From NCBI RefSeq assembly GCF_018918025.1, contig NZ_JAHLPT010000007.1, positions 41,542 through 105,541 of the forward strand: DNA of 64,000 nucleotides, in the 5' to 3' direction. The position numbers and the translations under genes were made by a program. This DNA comes from Oscillibacter sp. MSJ-31 (GTDB lineage Bacteria; Bacillota; Clostridia; Oscillospirales; Oscillospiraceae). The notes beneath the pieces were generated by a model. The model did not search any database and was not told where the DNA came from. It saw only the letters and a list, made by a program, of their open reading frames with translations. Each line of letters starts with the position of its first letter. Position 1 is the first letter of the stretch. Of the stretch, positions 15,289 to 22,718 are shown in pieces.

Positions 15289-15459
15289 TTAAAACCACCT
15301 CATATACAAAATATAAATTTCTAAGATAATTGCTCTAATCACCATAAGAATTGCCCCTAAACACCCCTCAGAATCGTTTTCAGTTTCTTTACTAACTATC
15401 CAAAGACCAAAGCCACCAAATACAAGCGAGAATACTATAACTGCTATAATACTATTCAT
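15289..15459 (-). CDS. Tiny membrane protein (56 residues)
   Basis: ATG at 15459 preceded by GGTGGTGATTAATTT. The product begins MNSIIAVIVFSLVFGGFGLW, then a short polar loop (SKETENDSEG) and a second hydrophobic stretch (AILMVIRAIILEIYILY). Its ATGA start overlaps the stop of the gene upstream and its end abuts the next start. The regular spacing of ribosome sites supports a real gene. Confidence 0.5.
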   Translation of the reverse strand: MNSIIAVIVFSLVFGGFGLWIVSKETENDSEGCLGAILMVIRAIILEIYILYMRWF

Positions 15460-15578
15460 AAATTAATCACCACCCACAGACATAGAATTATACCCGCCAC
15501 ACCAACCAAAGTATAAATCCCAAAGAACTCGAAAAAGAACTTCTCGTTCTCGCTGGCCTTACCGTTCTTGACTTTCAT
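15456..15578 (-). CDS. Tiny membrane protein (40 residues)
   Basis: ATG at 15578. The product begins MKVKNGKASENEKFFFEFFG and ends YTLVGVAGIILCLWVVINL, one membrane span. Its start lies inside the 3' end of the upstream 35-codon gene and its stop overlaps the next ATG (ATGA), a chain of translational coupling. Confidence 0.45.
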   Translation of the reverse strand: MKVKNGKASENEKFFFEFFGIYTLVGVAGIILCLWVVINL

Positions 15579-15666
15579 GTATAAAGAAATAAAATTCAAA
15601 AATAGAAGCCAATAAACCTAAACCAAACAAGAATGCTCCAAATAACATAAAGTACACCATAATCAT
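15559..15666 (-). CDS. Tiny membrane protein (35 residues)
   Basis: ATG at 15666 with GGGGTGA upstream. The product MIMVYFMLFGAFLFGLGLLA continues to FIHESQER, essentially a single span. It is part of the coupled small-gene chain. It could be a toxin-like or accessory membrane peptide; nothing in the sequence decides this. Confidence 0.45.
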   Translation of the reverse strand: MIMVYFMLFGAFLFGLGLLASIFEFYFFIHESQER

Positions 15667-15686
15667 AATCAAATCACCCCACATAA

Positions 15687-15911
15687 TTAAAGCCAACTAT
15701 CCCATACAATAAAGATATCAAAGCTTATAAGAAAAATGAAAACCGCTATATCAAAGCCTATAAGAAGAATGAAAACCGCTGCTGCCCACACTTTGATAAA
15801 TTCTAAGGAAATTTGGTAGCCTCCGAGAGAATAAAACACCAAGCCTACACCGACAAGCATCACAGCGACAAGAAGTGTCAGAAGCAATAATCGTATATAA
15901 TTTCTTTTCAT
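15687..15911 (-). CDS. Small membrane protein with internal duplication
   Basis: 74-residue protein with two or three hydrophobic segments (LLLLTLLVAVMLVGVGLVFY, then AAAVFILLIGFDIAVFIFLI). The end is a recent tandem duplication of about 36 nt: the DNA string ATCAAAGC.TATAAGAA.AATG occurs twice (about 15719-15775), giving LIGFDIAVF and LISFDIFIV. The start at 15911 follows GGGGTGATGTGATT. It overlaps the upstream gene's stop region. Confidence 0.6.
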   Translation of the reverse strand: MKRNYIRLLLLTLLVAVMLVGVGLVFYSLGGYQISLEFIKVWAAAVFILLIGFDIAVFIFLISFDIFIVWDSWL

Positions 15912-15913
15912 AA

Positions 15914-16096
15914 TCACATCACCCCAAACAGACGCAAAATTCTAATTATAACATACGCCACCATAACCTGGGCTTCAAGTAGCCCACGGACCTTATTAAA
16001 TGTGTCCTCACACAGAAAATATCTATTAATACCGAGTCCAAAAACACACAACGCCACCACAATCCCCGAAATAAATTTATAATTAACACTCAACAT
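15914..16096 (-). CDS. Small membrane protein (60 residues)
   Basis: First gene of the small membrane-protein chain. The product MLSVNYKFISGIVVALCVFG has one span, then a loop and a second amphipathic segment (VMVAYVIIRILRLFGVM). GGAGG precedes the ATG. Transcribed from the ICE-type promoter at 16189-16226. Function unknown. Confidence 0.55.
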   Translation of the reverse strand: MLSVNYKFISGIVVALCVFGLGINRYFLCEDTFNKVRGLLEAQVMVAYVIIRILRLFGVM

Positions 16097-16188
16097 AATT
16101 AATAACCTCCATAAAATAAGAATTTGTTTTCAATTTTGATGTTTTGCCGCGTTTTCTTTGACTTTCTCGCGGCTTTTGTTATTCATCT

Positions 16189-16226
16189 TATATTATATAC
16201 TACAATCAAACTTCAGAAAATATAAC
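16189..16226 (-). promoter_or_regulatory. ICE-type promoter of the small membrane-protein operon
   Basis: Minus strand GTTATA (16226-16221), 18 bp, TAGTAT (16202-16197) then ATAATATA. The leader holds a GCCGCG...CGCGGC hairpin (16147-16173). Confidence 0.8.
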
Positions 16227-16459
16227 TGTTTTTTCTGAAAAAATATGAAAAAATTATGAACTTTTTTATGATTTAAACTGGTCCTGGCTGCTGACCCTAC
16301 CCACCTTTTCTCTTCAACTTTTTTTCAATCTATACCTACCATTAATAGAATAATAAGTAATAACTTAATCTATATAATCTATAGTAATTCCCCCCCCCAT
16401 AAAGATGAAATGCCCTGCCAATATCGGCAGGGCATAACTGTTTCATAGAACACTTTTTT
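16227..16459. other. Divergent intergenic region
   Basis: Holds nine consecutive C residues (16390-16398) and a hairpin TGCCCTGCC-AATATC-GGCAGGGCA (16411-16434). No gene seen. Confidence 0.45.
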
Positions 16460-16498
16460 ATTATAAAAATTAAACTATAACAGTAATATGTAATATAA
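16460..16498 (+). promoter_or_regulatory. ICE-type promoter (ATTATA variant)
   Basis: ATTATA (16460-16465), 18 bp, TAATAT (16484-16489) then GTAATATAAA. Drives the genes at 16531 and 17194. Confidence 0.65.
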
Positions 16499-16530
16499 AA
16501 CAATTTTAATTTTATGAGAGGTGTTTTAAT

Positions 16531-17187
16531 ATGGATGACAAAAAACTCTATAGAGTGTTCCCCAGGAACTTCGCAAACGAATACAGATACCAACTGCTTA
16601 CCGAACAGGAAGCAAGCGATATCAACAACAATATCAATTCGTCCGCTGATGCGATAGATATGAGCAACAAAGCCAAACTCAAGGCTATCAAGGATGAGAT
16701 AGTGGACAGTGTGGAACCAAACCAAATGTCCCCGTCTATGGATAATTACCGGATGAATCTTTCCGATGAACGCCAGGAAGCATTGGAAGCCGCTTACCAG
16801 AATTATGTGGATGAGTTCAATGTTGAATTGGACCAGAAAAGGGAAGAGTTCAAAGACGAATACGATGAGTATGTGAAGGGATGTGCCGATGAAGGTATCG
16901 AACCGGACAGCATAGAAAAGTGGATGAAAGATGAGAAAGATGTAGCTGCCGAACCCCTGGAACTCGCTGAGTGGTCAATGTATGAATACGAACTGCCAGA
17001 GGGGCAAGATGACAAATATGTAAGTGTAGATGACAATGTATGGGGCTTCATCGAAAAATATGAGAATAAAGCAGCAGAAAAGCAGGAAAGGGAACCCCTG
17101 GCGGACATCCTTGCCCGTGCTGAAAAGAAAGCCGAAGAGCATAACAGGGCCAGCCAGGAAAAATCTAAAGATGAATTTGAGAGGTGA
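16531..17187 (+). CDS. Acidic coiled-coil protein with the shared C-terminal tail
   Basis: 218-residue, strongly acidic, mostly helical protein (QKREEFKDEYDEYVKGCADE in the middle). No known domain. The last 32 residues, EPLADILARAEKKAEEHN then KSKDEFER-stop, match the tail found on seven other ICE proteins: a leucine-rich start, an A-x-K-K-A helix with N, then a basic stretch ending in aromatic-E-R. GAGAGGTG precedes the ATG at 16531. It is the first gene of an operon with the DUF4116 protein at 17194, 6 nt downstream. The body may be a scaffold or a translocated substrate; the latter is inference from the tail. Confidence 0.65.
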   Translation: MDDKKLYRVFPRNFANEYRYQLLTEQEASDINNNINSSADAIDMSNKAKLKAIKDEIVDSVEPNQMSPSMDNYRMNLSDERQEALEAAYQNYVDEFNVELDQKREEFKDEYDEYVKGCADEGIEPDSIEKWMKDEKDVAAEPLELAEWSMYEYELPEGQDDKYVSVDDNVWGFIEKYENKAAEKQEREPLADILARAEKKAEEHNRASQEKSKDEFER

Positions 17188-17193
17188 TATAAA

Positions 17194-17793
17194 ATGAATG
17201 AGAAAGTAATTAAAATCGATGATAATTGTTATAAATATGGTTATATAACCTGGACCAGGGATAGATTGATAGATACTCTATCTCACGGCTTTAACCTGAA
17301 AAACCTTGACAAGCCCTTGAGGGCGGACAAGGAATTGGTAATGGCTGCTGTCAAAGGTGATGGCAAAAATCTTTATTGGGCCAACAAGGCATTAAGAGAT
17401 GATAAGGAAATAGCAATAAACGCCATAAAATATGGCTATAACGCATATGCGTTCGAGTATGTGTCTGATAGGCTGAAAAGCGACAGGGATGTTGCCCTGG
17501 CGGCAGTAGAATATTCGGCATTCAATATGAGGCTGGTCGGAGATGAGTTAAAGCACGACGCTGATTTCATCAGAGATGCGTGTATAGCAAATTATGATTT
17601 AGTTAAATATTGTGATATTGCGGAATTACGCCTTGATGAGGAAACGAAACAGCTTATAGACTCTGCTAAAAAGATGATAGAAGAGAAAAAGCCTTCCCTT
17701 TCTTCCGTGCTTGGTAAGGCAGAAAAGGCTTCCCAGGAACACAATAGCAAATTGAATACACAGTCCAGGGATGATAAGGACCTTGAGAAATAA
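17194..17793 (+). CDS. DUF4116-repeat protein with the shared C-terminal tail
   Basis: 199-residue protein with four DUF4116-like repeats of about 25 residues (cores LRADKELVMAAV, LRDDKEIAINAI, FEYVSDRLKSDRDVALAAV, LKHDADFIRDAC). The final repeat has the D-x-x-F-I form that ends most members here. A linker (DEETKQLIDSAKKMIEEK) leads to the tail KPSLSSVLGKAEKASQEHN ... RDDKDLEK-stop. The 3' 190 nt, including the terminator, is almost identical to that of the 58772 gene. GAGAGGTGAT precedes the ATG. DUF4116 has no established biochemical role; the repeats look helical and suited to protein contacts. Confidence 0.8.
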   Translation: MNEKVIKIDDNCYKYGYITWTRDRLIDTLSHGFNLKNLDKPLRADKELVMAAVKGDGKNLYWANKALRDDKEIAINAIKYGYNAYAFEYVSDRLKSDRDVALAAVEYSAFNMRLVGDELKHDADFIRDACIANYDLVKYCDIAELRLDEETKQLIDSAKKMIEEKKPSLSSVLGKAEKASQEHNSKLNTQSRDDKDLEK

Positions 17794-17827
17794 GAAAAGA
17801 CCAGGTAATTTTTACCTGGTCTTTCTT
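17635..17827 (+). repeat. 3' gene module repeated at 59297-59490 (partly at 27778-27920)
   Basis: Linker, tail and terminator DNA shared by three DUF4116 genes with very few differences, far closer than the rest of those genes. This points to recent duplication or gene conversion. Confidence 0.75.
17797..17823. terminator. Terminator of the GACCAGGTAA family
   Basis: AAGACCAGGTAA / TTACCTGGTCTT hairpin then TTCTTTT, between converging genes. Confidence 0.85.
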
Positions 17828-19051
17828 TTACGCATAATGATAATTGATGCTATGGATAACTTCTGTGTAGTCATCCTGCTCTATGTCCAGAACTCCTTCA
17901 TCATCCCAACCAATAGAAAGGACCAGAAGAAGATTACTGAAAGTGTAAATCTGGTCCCGCTCTTCCGTCAGGTTCTTCTTGATGCTGTATGTCTTGGCTA
18001 CCAATAGGACCTTTTGGGCGGCAATATCAACTATCTGGGTATTGTTGTTGGGGTGGGCAAAATAATAATGCTGGTTCGGGGTAAGGACGATAAGGTTCTC
18101 GGCATAATACATAATGTCGGGGAACTCGTTCTTCGGGAAGATGTGATGTGCCTGATTTGCGGGAACCATATCCGTGTGGTTCCTGTCGAATTGTGTCAGT
18201 TCGGAAATGCTTCCACGGTTCGTATCATTGATATTCTTGACCAAACGCTTTGCGGCATTCATCATCTGCTCGAAATAACCCTCGCGGACATCGAATTCGG
18301 GATGATTTGCCAGCCAATCTTTTCTGGCAACGCCTTTCGGCTTATCTCTGTAAATGTCCCTGAAGTTATCTCGGTTATACATCATATCGGAACGGTTAAT
18401 GGGATGCTGGGACATTCTACCGGCTATCGTTCCGTGCTTCCTGTATTTGAAAGCAATGGGGTTAAGGACCTTGGTAAAGATTCTCTTCGGCTCAAACTGG
18501 CCTCTCACAGCGGTATACTGATGATAGAAGTCGATAAAGGCCTGTTTCATGTCCGCAAAGGAATTGCTGGTCTGAAGATTGAAATACACCTGGAAGTAGG
18601 GGAACAAATCACTATCCCTTAAAACCTTTTCGATATATTCCTGTAAGAACCTTAAAGCATAGATGTCATTTCTGGCGATATACTCCAGGACATCCTTATT
18701 CTTGACTTTGTAAAGATGCTTCTTTGTCTGGCTTTTGTCCTCTATAACTCCAGCATAGCACAAAAGACATAGCGGCTGCGAAAACACTTTGTCATACTCA
18801 TTTTCTGCGGACTTATCATCCGTATCGGGCTTTGAAAAGGTCTCTCTGATAGTCTGCTTGGCATAATCGCTTTCCCAAACATCCTTTACTGTGAAGGTCT
18901 CGCTTACATTTTCAGAATAGTATAGAACGAAGTCAGACACGGACCAGAGAACATCAGGGGTACATTTCTGGTCTATCCATCTGCCGTTCCCGCTTATTCT
19001 GATATCATAATTGGTTTCAGATAGAAAAGCCCTAATGTCGTTTTCTGTCAT
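17828..19051 (-). CDS. HNH-type restriction endonuclease of a type II system
   Basis: 407-residue protein. The C-terminal part has an HNH-like core, PANQAHHIFPKNEFPDI (about residue 299) then NLIVLTPNQHYYFAHPNNN, with His pairs able to bind metal. The rest is unrecognised and probably gives DNA specificity. The start at 19051 overlaps the stop of the methyltransferase (ATGA), with GGGGGCGGAG before it. The two form one operon, as expected of a restriction-modification pair. The cleavage site cannot be predicted by reading. Confidence 0.7.
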   Translation of the reverse strand: MTENDIRAFLSETNYDIRISGNGRWIDQKCTPDVLWSVSDFVLYYSENVSETFTVKDVWESDYAKQTIRETFSKPDTDDKSAENEYDKVFSQPLCLLCYAGVIEDKSQTKKHLYKVKNKDVLEYIARNDIYALRFLQEYIEKVLRDSDLFPYFQVYFNLQTSNSFADMKQAFIDFYHQYTAVRGQFEPKRIFTKVLNPIAFKYRKHGTIAGRMSQHPINRSDMMYNRDNFRDIYRDKPKGVARKDWLANHPEFDVREGYFEQMMNAAKRLVKNINDTNRGSISELTQFDRNHTDMVPANQAHHIFPKNEFPDIMYYAENLIVLTPNQHYYFAHPNNNTQIVDIAAQKVLLVAKTYSIKKNLTEERDQIYTFSNLLLVLSIGWDDEGVLDIEQDDYTEVIHSINYHYA

Positions 19052-21555
19052 ATCTCCGCCCCCTCTTTCAGTAGTCCGAAAAAGAATACTGAACAAGCAT
19101 CTATGTTCAAGGACCGTGTTTGGTAGTTCCGTGCCGTTTTGTAGAACTGCCTATATTCATCGCTCGAAAAATACTCCAGCTGTTTTTCCGTTATGGACAG
19201 GTCTTTCCTGGGAATGAGAATGGCAACAGAACCATTCACAATGGTATTCGGCGGCTTCCTCATCACTCTCGGCTTATAGGACATATTGGGGGCCATATAA
19301 ACATCATCGCGGTCAAGGTAGGCATATACGCCCAAACTTTTTATCCTGTCCCTGCTTATATAGCTGTCATAGCCAGGGATGTCGATGATGCTCTTCCCGT
19401 CGTTGCTGATATTCCTGCTCTTCAGAACCCGTATCTCGCCGGTATCCGAAAGCATTGAATTGGTTATCTGCCGGTCTCTGAACACAGAGAATACATCGAA
19501 ATTCAATTTCTTCGCTACGGCATCGAATTCCTTGTCTCTGTATATCAGCCAATAAGGGTATTTTTCATCCGTGATGTATCTTTGCTTCTGTGTCAGGGTC
19601 TTGTTTTCCGTCGTGCTTATAACGGTGGTCTTTTCGGGTTTCTTCCTGTTATCTACGAAAAGGGCGATAGTCTCAATCAGCACACCCTTAAAGCCATTTT
19701 CTCCGAAGTCGATGATACAGGGCATACACCGCTCTTTTAGAATGTGTCTGCTGATTTGAAACTCTGGCGTATTCAGCAAGAACTTGGGGAATACGATGCT
19801 CACATAATCGCCTACATCAATGGCTTTTTCCAGGAAGTATGAACAGATATTCGTGGTCTCTTTATTTACCACCATAGACCGATAGACTTTAAGCATCGGG
19901 TCCGTCTGCTTCATCTTGTAGAATGGGGGGTTGCCTATAACCAGGTCGTATCTGTGCTTTAAATCATAGCACAGAAAATCAGCGGTTATGTAGTTGATAT
20001 CGCATTCGTCAGGCAAGGTATACTTCTTCTGAAGGGCCTTAAATATCCTCCTGCTTTCAGGGTCAATGTCCACAAGGTCTACTTTCAGACGTTTTCCCTC
20101 ATACCTCTTCAAGAGAAGTGGGATAAAATTTCCGACTCCTGCTGAAGGCTCGAGAACCGTTATCTCATCCTGCTCGAAATCAGGAAGTTCCATCATCATT
20201 TTTGTGATGAGAGATTTGTTAGTATAAAAGGCAGCATTGTCCGTTCTTTTTGAATTGGACAGTTCGGCTATGCGGCTCAAGGCACTTATAGATAAATTAA
20301 GAGGGTTCTCATCAATAAACGAAATCAGCTCGCCCACATCGGAAAAGCGAAACTTTTCGACAATTTTCGCAATGTCGCCGGTCTTGATGATTCGACAGTC
20401 CAGAACCTTGCCTATATTGTCCGCTATCTGCTTGAAAATCGCCGTGGGGACAGCTTCCCCAAGAGATTGCCGTATTTTTATCTCTTCTTTCTTCAAATAC
20501 GCTTTCTTTTCTTTCAGAGAAAGAGAGTTCAGGTAAGCAAGGTCATATTCGGACCACTTAAAATCATAGGGCAAGGTCATCATCAGCATTAGTTCTCTGA
20601 TACTGAATACTCTGTCATCTGCTGGATGGACCGTATTTTGAGATGCTAACTGGTCATTGCGGGTATGGACACAAGGGCCTACCTTGTCCCAATACTGTCT
20701 TCTGTATTTGTCCCCGTTCTTTTGAAGATTGATTACAATTTTCCCGTCCTTGACCTGATGCGGCTTCTTCTCATCGTCCTCGTTCTCAAACGCGGACTGG
20801 CCCTCTTTCAGGTCGTGTATCCAGGAACGCATATGCTCTGGGTATTCCCTGAAAGAATGGTAGATGTCATCGGGGGATATCTCGCCAAAGGTTTTCAGCG
20901 GTCGCAAACCGCCTATGACCTCTCTTAAGGTCCGCTCTTTCACGGGGGACGGGAAGAGTTCAAATGGGGAAACTTCGTCCTCCAGGTCGTTCCTCACGCC
21001 TATAACAATCGTCCTGCTTCTGCTGGAACAGGCCCCGAAATTCTTAAAGTTAATGACTTTTGATATATAGATATAGTCGCTGCCAAGGTTGTTTTCAATG
21101 GCTTCTGATATCGGTTTATCCACCCCGTCGATGTCAGAACAAATGGTATTCATAAAGGCAGGAACATTCTCAAAGATAAAGAACTTGGGATGGATGCGGT
21201 TGATTATTTCGATGGACTGAATAACAAGAGAATTACGAATTATCTCATCCGTGGTCTTCTTATGATTGGCTACACTCATCCCCTGGCAGGGCGGCGTGGC
21301 AATAACAACATCGACCTCTTTGATGTGCTCCTGCTTCTCCCACATCGCTATTTCACGGTATAGTTTATTCTTCACCTCATCAGCGGTGATGTCCCCGCAA
21401 ATATAGCCGCTCTCATATTTACATTTATGGTTGAACTTCTGGACATTCAGCCGTCTTTCTATGAATTCATTAGTGGCAATACACTCATAGCCCGACTGTT
21501 TGAAGCCATAGCATCCAACACCGGCACTACTGAAAAGACTAATATAGGTTTTCAT
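19048..21555 (-). CDS. Fused cytosine-C5 and adenine-N6 DNA methyltransferase
   Basis: 835-residue protein carrying two methyltransferases. The N-terminal part (about 1-410) is a C5-cytosine enzyme: SLFSSAGVGCYGF (SAM site), ATPPCQGMS with the catalytic Cys near residue 87, FENVPAF, and SRSRTIVIGVR. The C-terminal part (about 480-835) is an Eco57I-like N6-adenine enzyme: ITVLEPSAGVGNFIP (SAM site) and VIGNPPFYKMK (near 539). The ATG at 21555 is chosen because MKTYISLFSSAG is a normal start for the first domain; upstream codons look untranslated. Its own sigma-A promoter is at 21596. It protects DNA from the enzyme at 17828 and may give two modifications from one polypeptide. Confidence 0.85.
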   Translation of the reverse strand: MKTYISLFSSAGVGCYGFKQSGYECIATNEFIERRLNVQKFNHKCKYESGYICGDITADEVKNKLYREIAMWEKQEHIKEVDVVIATPPCQGMSVANHKKTTDEIIRNSLVIQSIEIINRIHPKFFIFENVPAFMNTICSDIDGVDKPISEAIENNLGSDYIYISKVINFKNFGACSSRSRTIVIGVRNDLEDEVSPFELFPSPVKERTLREVIGGLRPLKTFGEISPDDIYHSFREYPEHMRSWIHDLKEGQSAFENEDDEKKPHQVKDGKIVINLQKNGDKYRRQYWDKVGPCVHTRNDQLASQNTVHPADDRVFSIRELMLMMTLPYDFKWSEYDLAYLNSLSLKEKKAYLKKEEIKIRQSLGEAVPTAIFKQIADNIGKVLDCRIIKTGDIAKIVEKFRFSDVGELISFIDENPLNLSISALSRIAELSNSKRTDNAAFYTNKSLITKMMMELPDFEQDEITVLEPSAGVGNFIPLLLKRYEGKRLKVDLVDIDPESRRIFKALQKKYTLPDECDINYITADFLCYDLKHRYDLVIGNPPFYKMKQTDPMLKVYRSMVVNKETTNICSYFLEKAIDVGDYVSIVFPKFLLNTPEFQISRHILKERCMPCIIDFGENGFKGVLIETIALFVDNRKKPEKTTVISTTENKTLTQKQRYITDEKYPYWLIYRDKEFDAVAKKLNFDVFSVFRDRQITNSMLSDTGEIRVLKSRNISNDGKSIIDIPGYDSYISRDRIKSLGVYAYLDRDDVYMAPNMSYKPRVMRKPPNTIVNGSVAILIPRKDLSITEKQLEYFSSDEYRQFYKTARNYQTRSLNIDACSVFFFGLLKEGAEI

Positions 21556-21595
21556 ACGCCATAGCCCACTTTCGTCAAAATACTGTATCAGAACT

Positions 21596-21624
21596 ATTAT
21601 ACTATCCGCAGGACCGGAAAGCAA
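21596..21624 (-). promoter_or_regulatory. Sigma-A promoter of the methyltransferase operon
   Basis: TTGCTT (21624-21619), 17 bp, TATAAT (21601-21596), close to the ATG at 21555. Confidence 0.6.
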
Positions 21625-21647
21625 AGACTTTTTCTGGGCATATAAAG

Positions 21648-21724
21648 AATTGGGCCACCAGGCAAATACCCGATGGCCCAATTTCCAAAAATGGCAAGAA
21701 TTAAAAGGCAAGAAAAAATGGAAT
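21648..21724 (-). ncRNA. Candidate short terminated transcript
   Basis: The ICE-type promoter at 21726-21763 faces only about 75 bp before the hairpin TTGGGCCA...TGGCCCAA (21648-21685) and TTCTTTAT. The stretch has no ORF and contains TTCTTGCC twice. It may be a small RNA, or the promoter may read through to the methyltransferase. Confidence 0.35.
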
Positions 21725-21725
21725 G

Positions 21726-21763
21726 GATATTATATCCTACACATTACACTATAACAATATAAC
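21726..21763 (-). promoter_or_regulatory. ICE-type promoter
   Basis: GTTATA (21763-21758), 18 bp, TAGGAT (21739-21734) then ATAATAT. It begins right after the stop of the 21775 gene. Confidence 0.7.
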
Positions 21764-21774
21764 TGTTTTATGCT

Positions 21775-21963
21775 CTATGCTGGAACGGGAATAAGAAGAA
21801 ATGCGAGTCCTACGCATATAGATATATACCCTATCTTCCTTGTAAGGCGGTTCTTTGCCTTCTCTTCCACATACCTCGCTATGTATAACAAGGTTATGCC
21901 TAACATTACCAGGATAATGCCGATAATGTAAAGCAAGCCGATTTTAATTCCAAGCGTGTTCAT
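21775..21963 (-). CDS. Small two-span membrane protein
   Basis: 62-residue protein with two hydrophobic helices (residues 7-29 and 42-60) joined by a basic loop (ARYVEEKAKNRLTRK). AGGAGG stands before the ATG. It is a single-gene unit with its own ICE-type promoter. It is similar in style to the tiny membrane proteins at 14972-16096. Function unknown. Confidence 0.55.
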   Translation of the reverse strand: MNTLGIKIGLLYIIGIILVMLGITLLYIARYVEEKAKNRLTRKIGYISICVGLAFLLIPVPA

Positions 21964-21990
21964 CTGGCATACCTCCTGCTGTAATTATTG

Positions 21991-22028
21991 GATACTATAT
22001 AATATTGATTTTTTGCCAAAAATATAAC
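21991..22028 (-). promoter_or_regulatory. ICE-type promoter of the 21775 gene
   Basis: GTTATA (22028-22023), 18 bp, TATTAT (22004-21999). Confidence 0.75.
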
Positions 22029-22034
22029 CATAAA

Positions 22035-22064
22035 AATAGACCGTTCCGAATAGAACGGTCTATT
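22035..22064 (-). terminator. Terminator of the 22068 gene
   Basis: AATAGACCGTTC-TATTCG-GAACGGTCTATT followed by Ts. Confidence 0.85.
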
Positions 22065-22067
22065 TTC

Positions 22068-22604
22068 TTATTCTCCTGGCTCTGAGATAGTCGCTGAAAT
22101 TTCGGGATTCTCTTCGTGCCCTACCTCTACAGTCTCGCTTGATGATACCGTGGCATCCTGCGTCTCATCTTCTGCTATTTCTGACTCGTCCCCTTCCGCT
22201 GCCTCATCCTCATCATTGGTTGGGGCCTCTGCTGGTTCTCTCTGCTCGTTCTCAACTGGTTCCGTATCTTCTGTCTTGCTCGGTTCCTCTGGTTCTGCTG
22301 CCTCATCGGTCGGCAGGGACTCATCCTGCTTCGTCTTGTCTTCTGCTGCGTCCTCGCCAGTCGGCTCTACAATATTGGTATCCTGGTCGATGCCATATAT
22401 CTGGTCTGGGTCAATGATTTGTTCAGGGGCCAGCAGTTGTAATTCCTCTTCAGCAACGGGGAACTCATCATTCACCATTAGAACTACCGTTTCCGCCTCA
22501 TCCCTATCCACCATATACCCGAAAGAATTGGTAAGAGATATTGTCATTGTCAATACCAGAAACAAAGACAAAATCATCAATGAAAATCTTTGAAACATTT
22601 TCAT
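22068..22604 (-). CDS. Exported acidic low-complexity protein
   Basis: 178-residue protein with an N-terminal signal or anchor (MKMFQRFSLMILSLFLVLTM) and a long tail of Glu, Asp, Pro, Thr and Ala (for example AAEPEEPSKTEDTEPVEN). No folded domain is evident. GGAGGTGATTTATTTA precedes the ATG at 22604. Such stalk-like extracellular tails often act as spacers on surface proteins. It sits just after the surface adhesin gene on the same strand but with its own promoter and terminator. Confidence 0.6.
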   Translation of the reverse strand: MKMFQRFSLMILSLFLVLTMTISLTNSFGYMVDRDEAETVVLMVNDEFPVAEEELQLLAPEQIIDPDQIYGIDQDTNIVEPTGEDAAEDKTKQDESLPTDEAAEPEEPSKTEDTEPVENEQREPAEAPTNDEDEAAEGDESEIAEDETQDATVSSSETVEVGHEENPEISATISEPGE

Positions 22605-22634
22605 TAAATAAATCACCTCCAAAAAAGTTTTATA

Positions 22635-22668
22635 CTTAAATATACTGTTTTTATTTCCAACTTATAAC
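22635..22668 (-). promoter_or_regulatory. ICE-type promoter of the 22068 gene
   Basis: GTTATA (22668-22663), 18 bp, TATATT (22644-22639). Confidence 0.7.
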
Positions 22669-22681
22669 CATTTTTTAGAAA

Positions 22682-22710
22682 AAACAGAGGAAGATTTTCC
22701 TTCCTCTGTT
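22682..22710 (-). terminator. Terminator of the adhesin gene
   Basis: AACAGAGGAAGG...CTTCCTCTGTT followed by TTTTTC on the minus strand. Confidence 0.8.
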
Positions 22711-22718
22711 TCTGTTTA

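Noticed and set aside
16342..16725. 127-codon minus-strand frame
   Set aside because: Crosses the promoter and start of the 16531 gene; no ribosome site.
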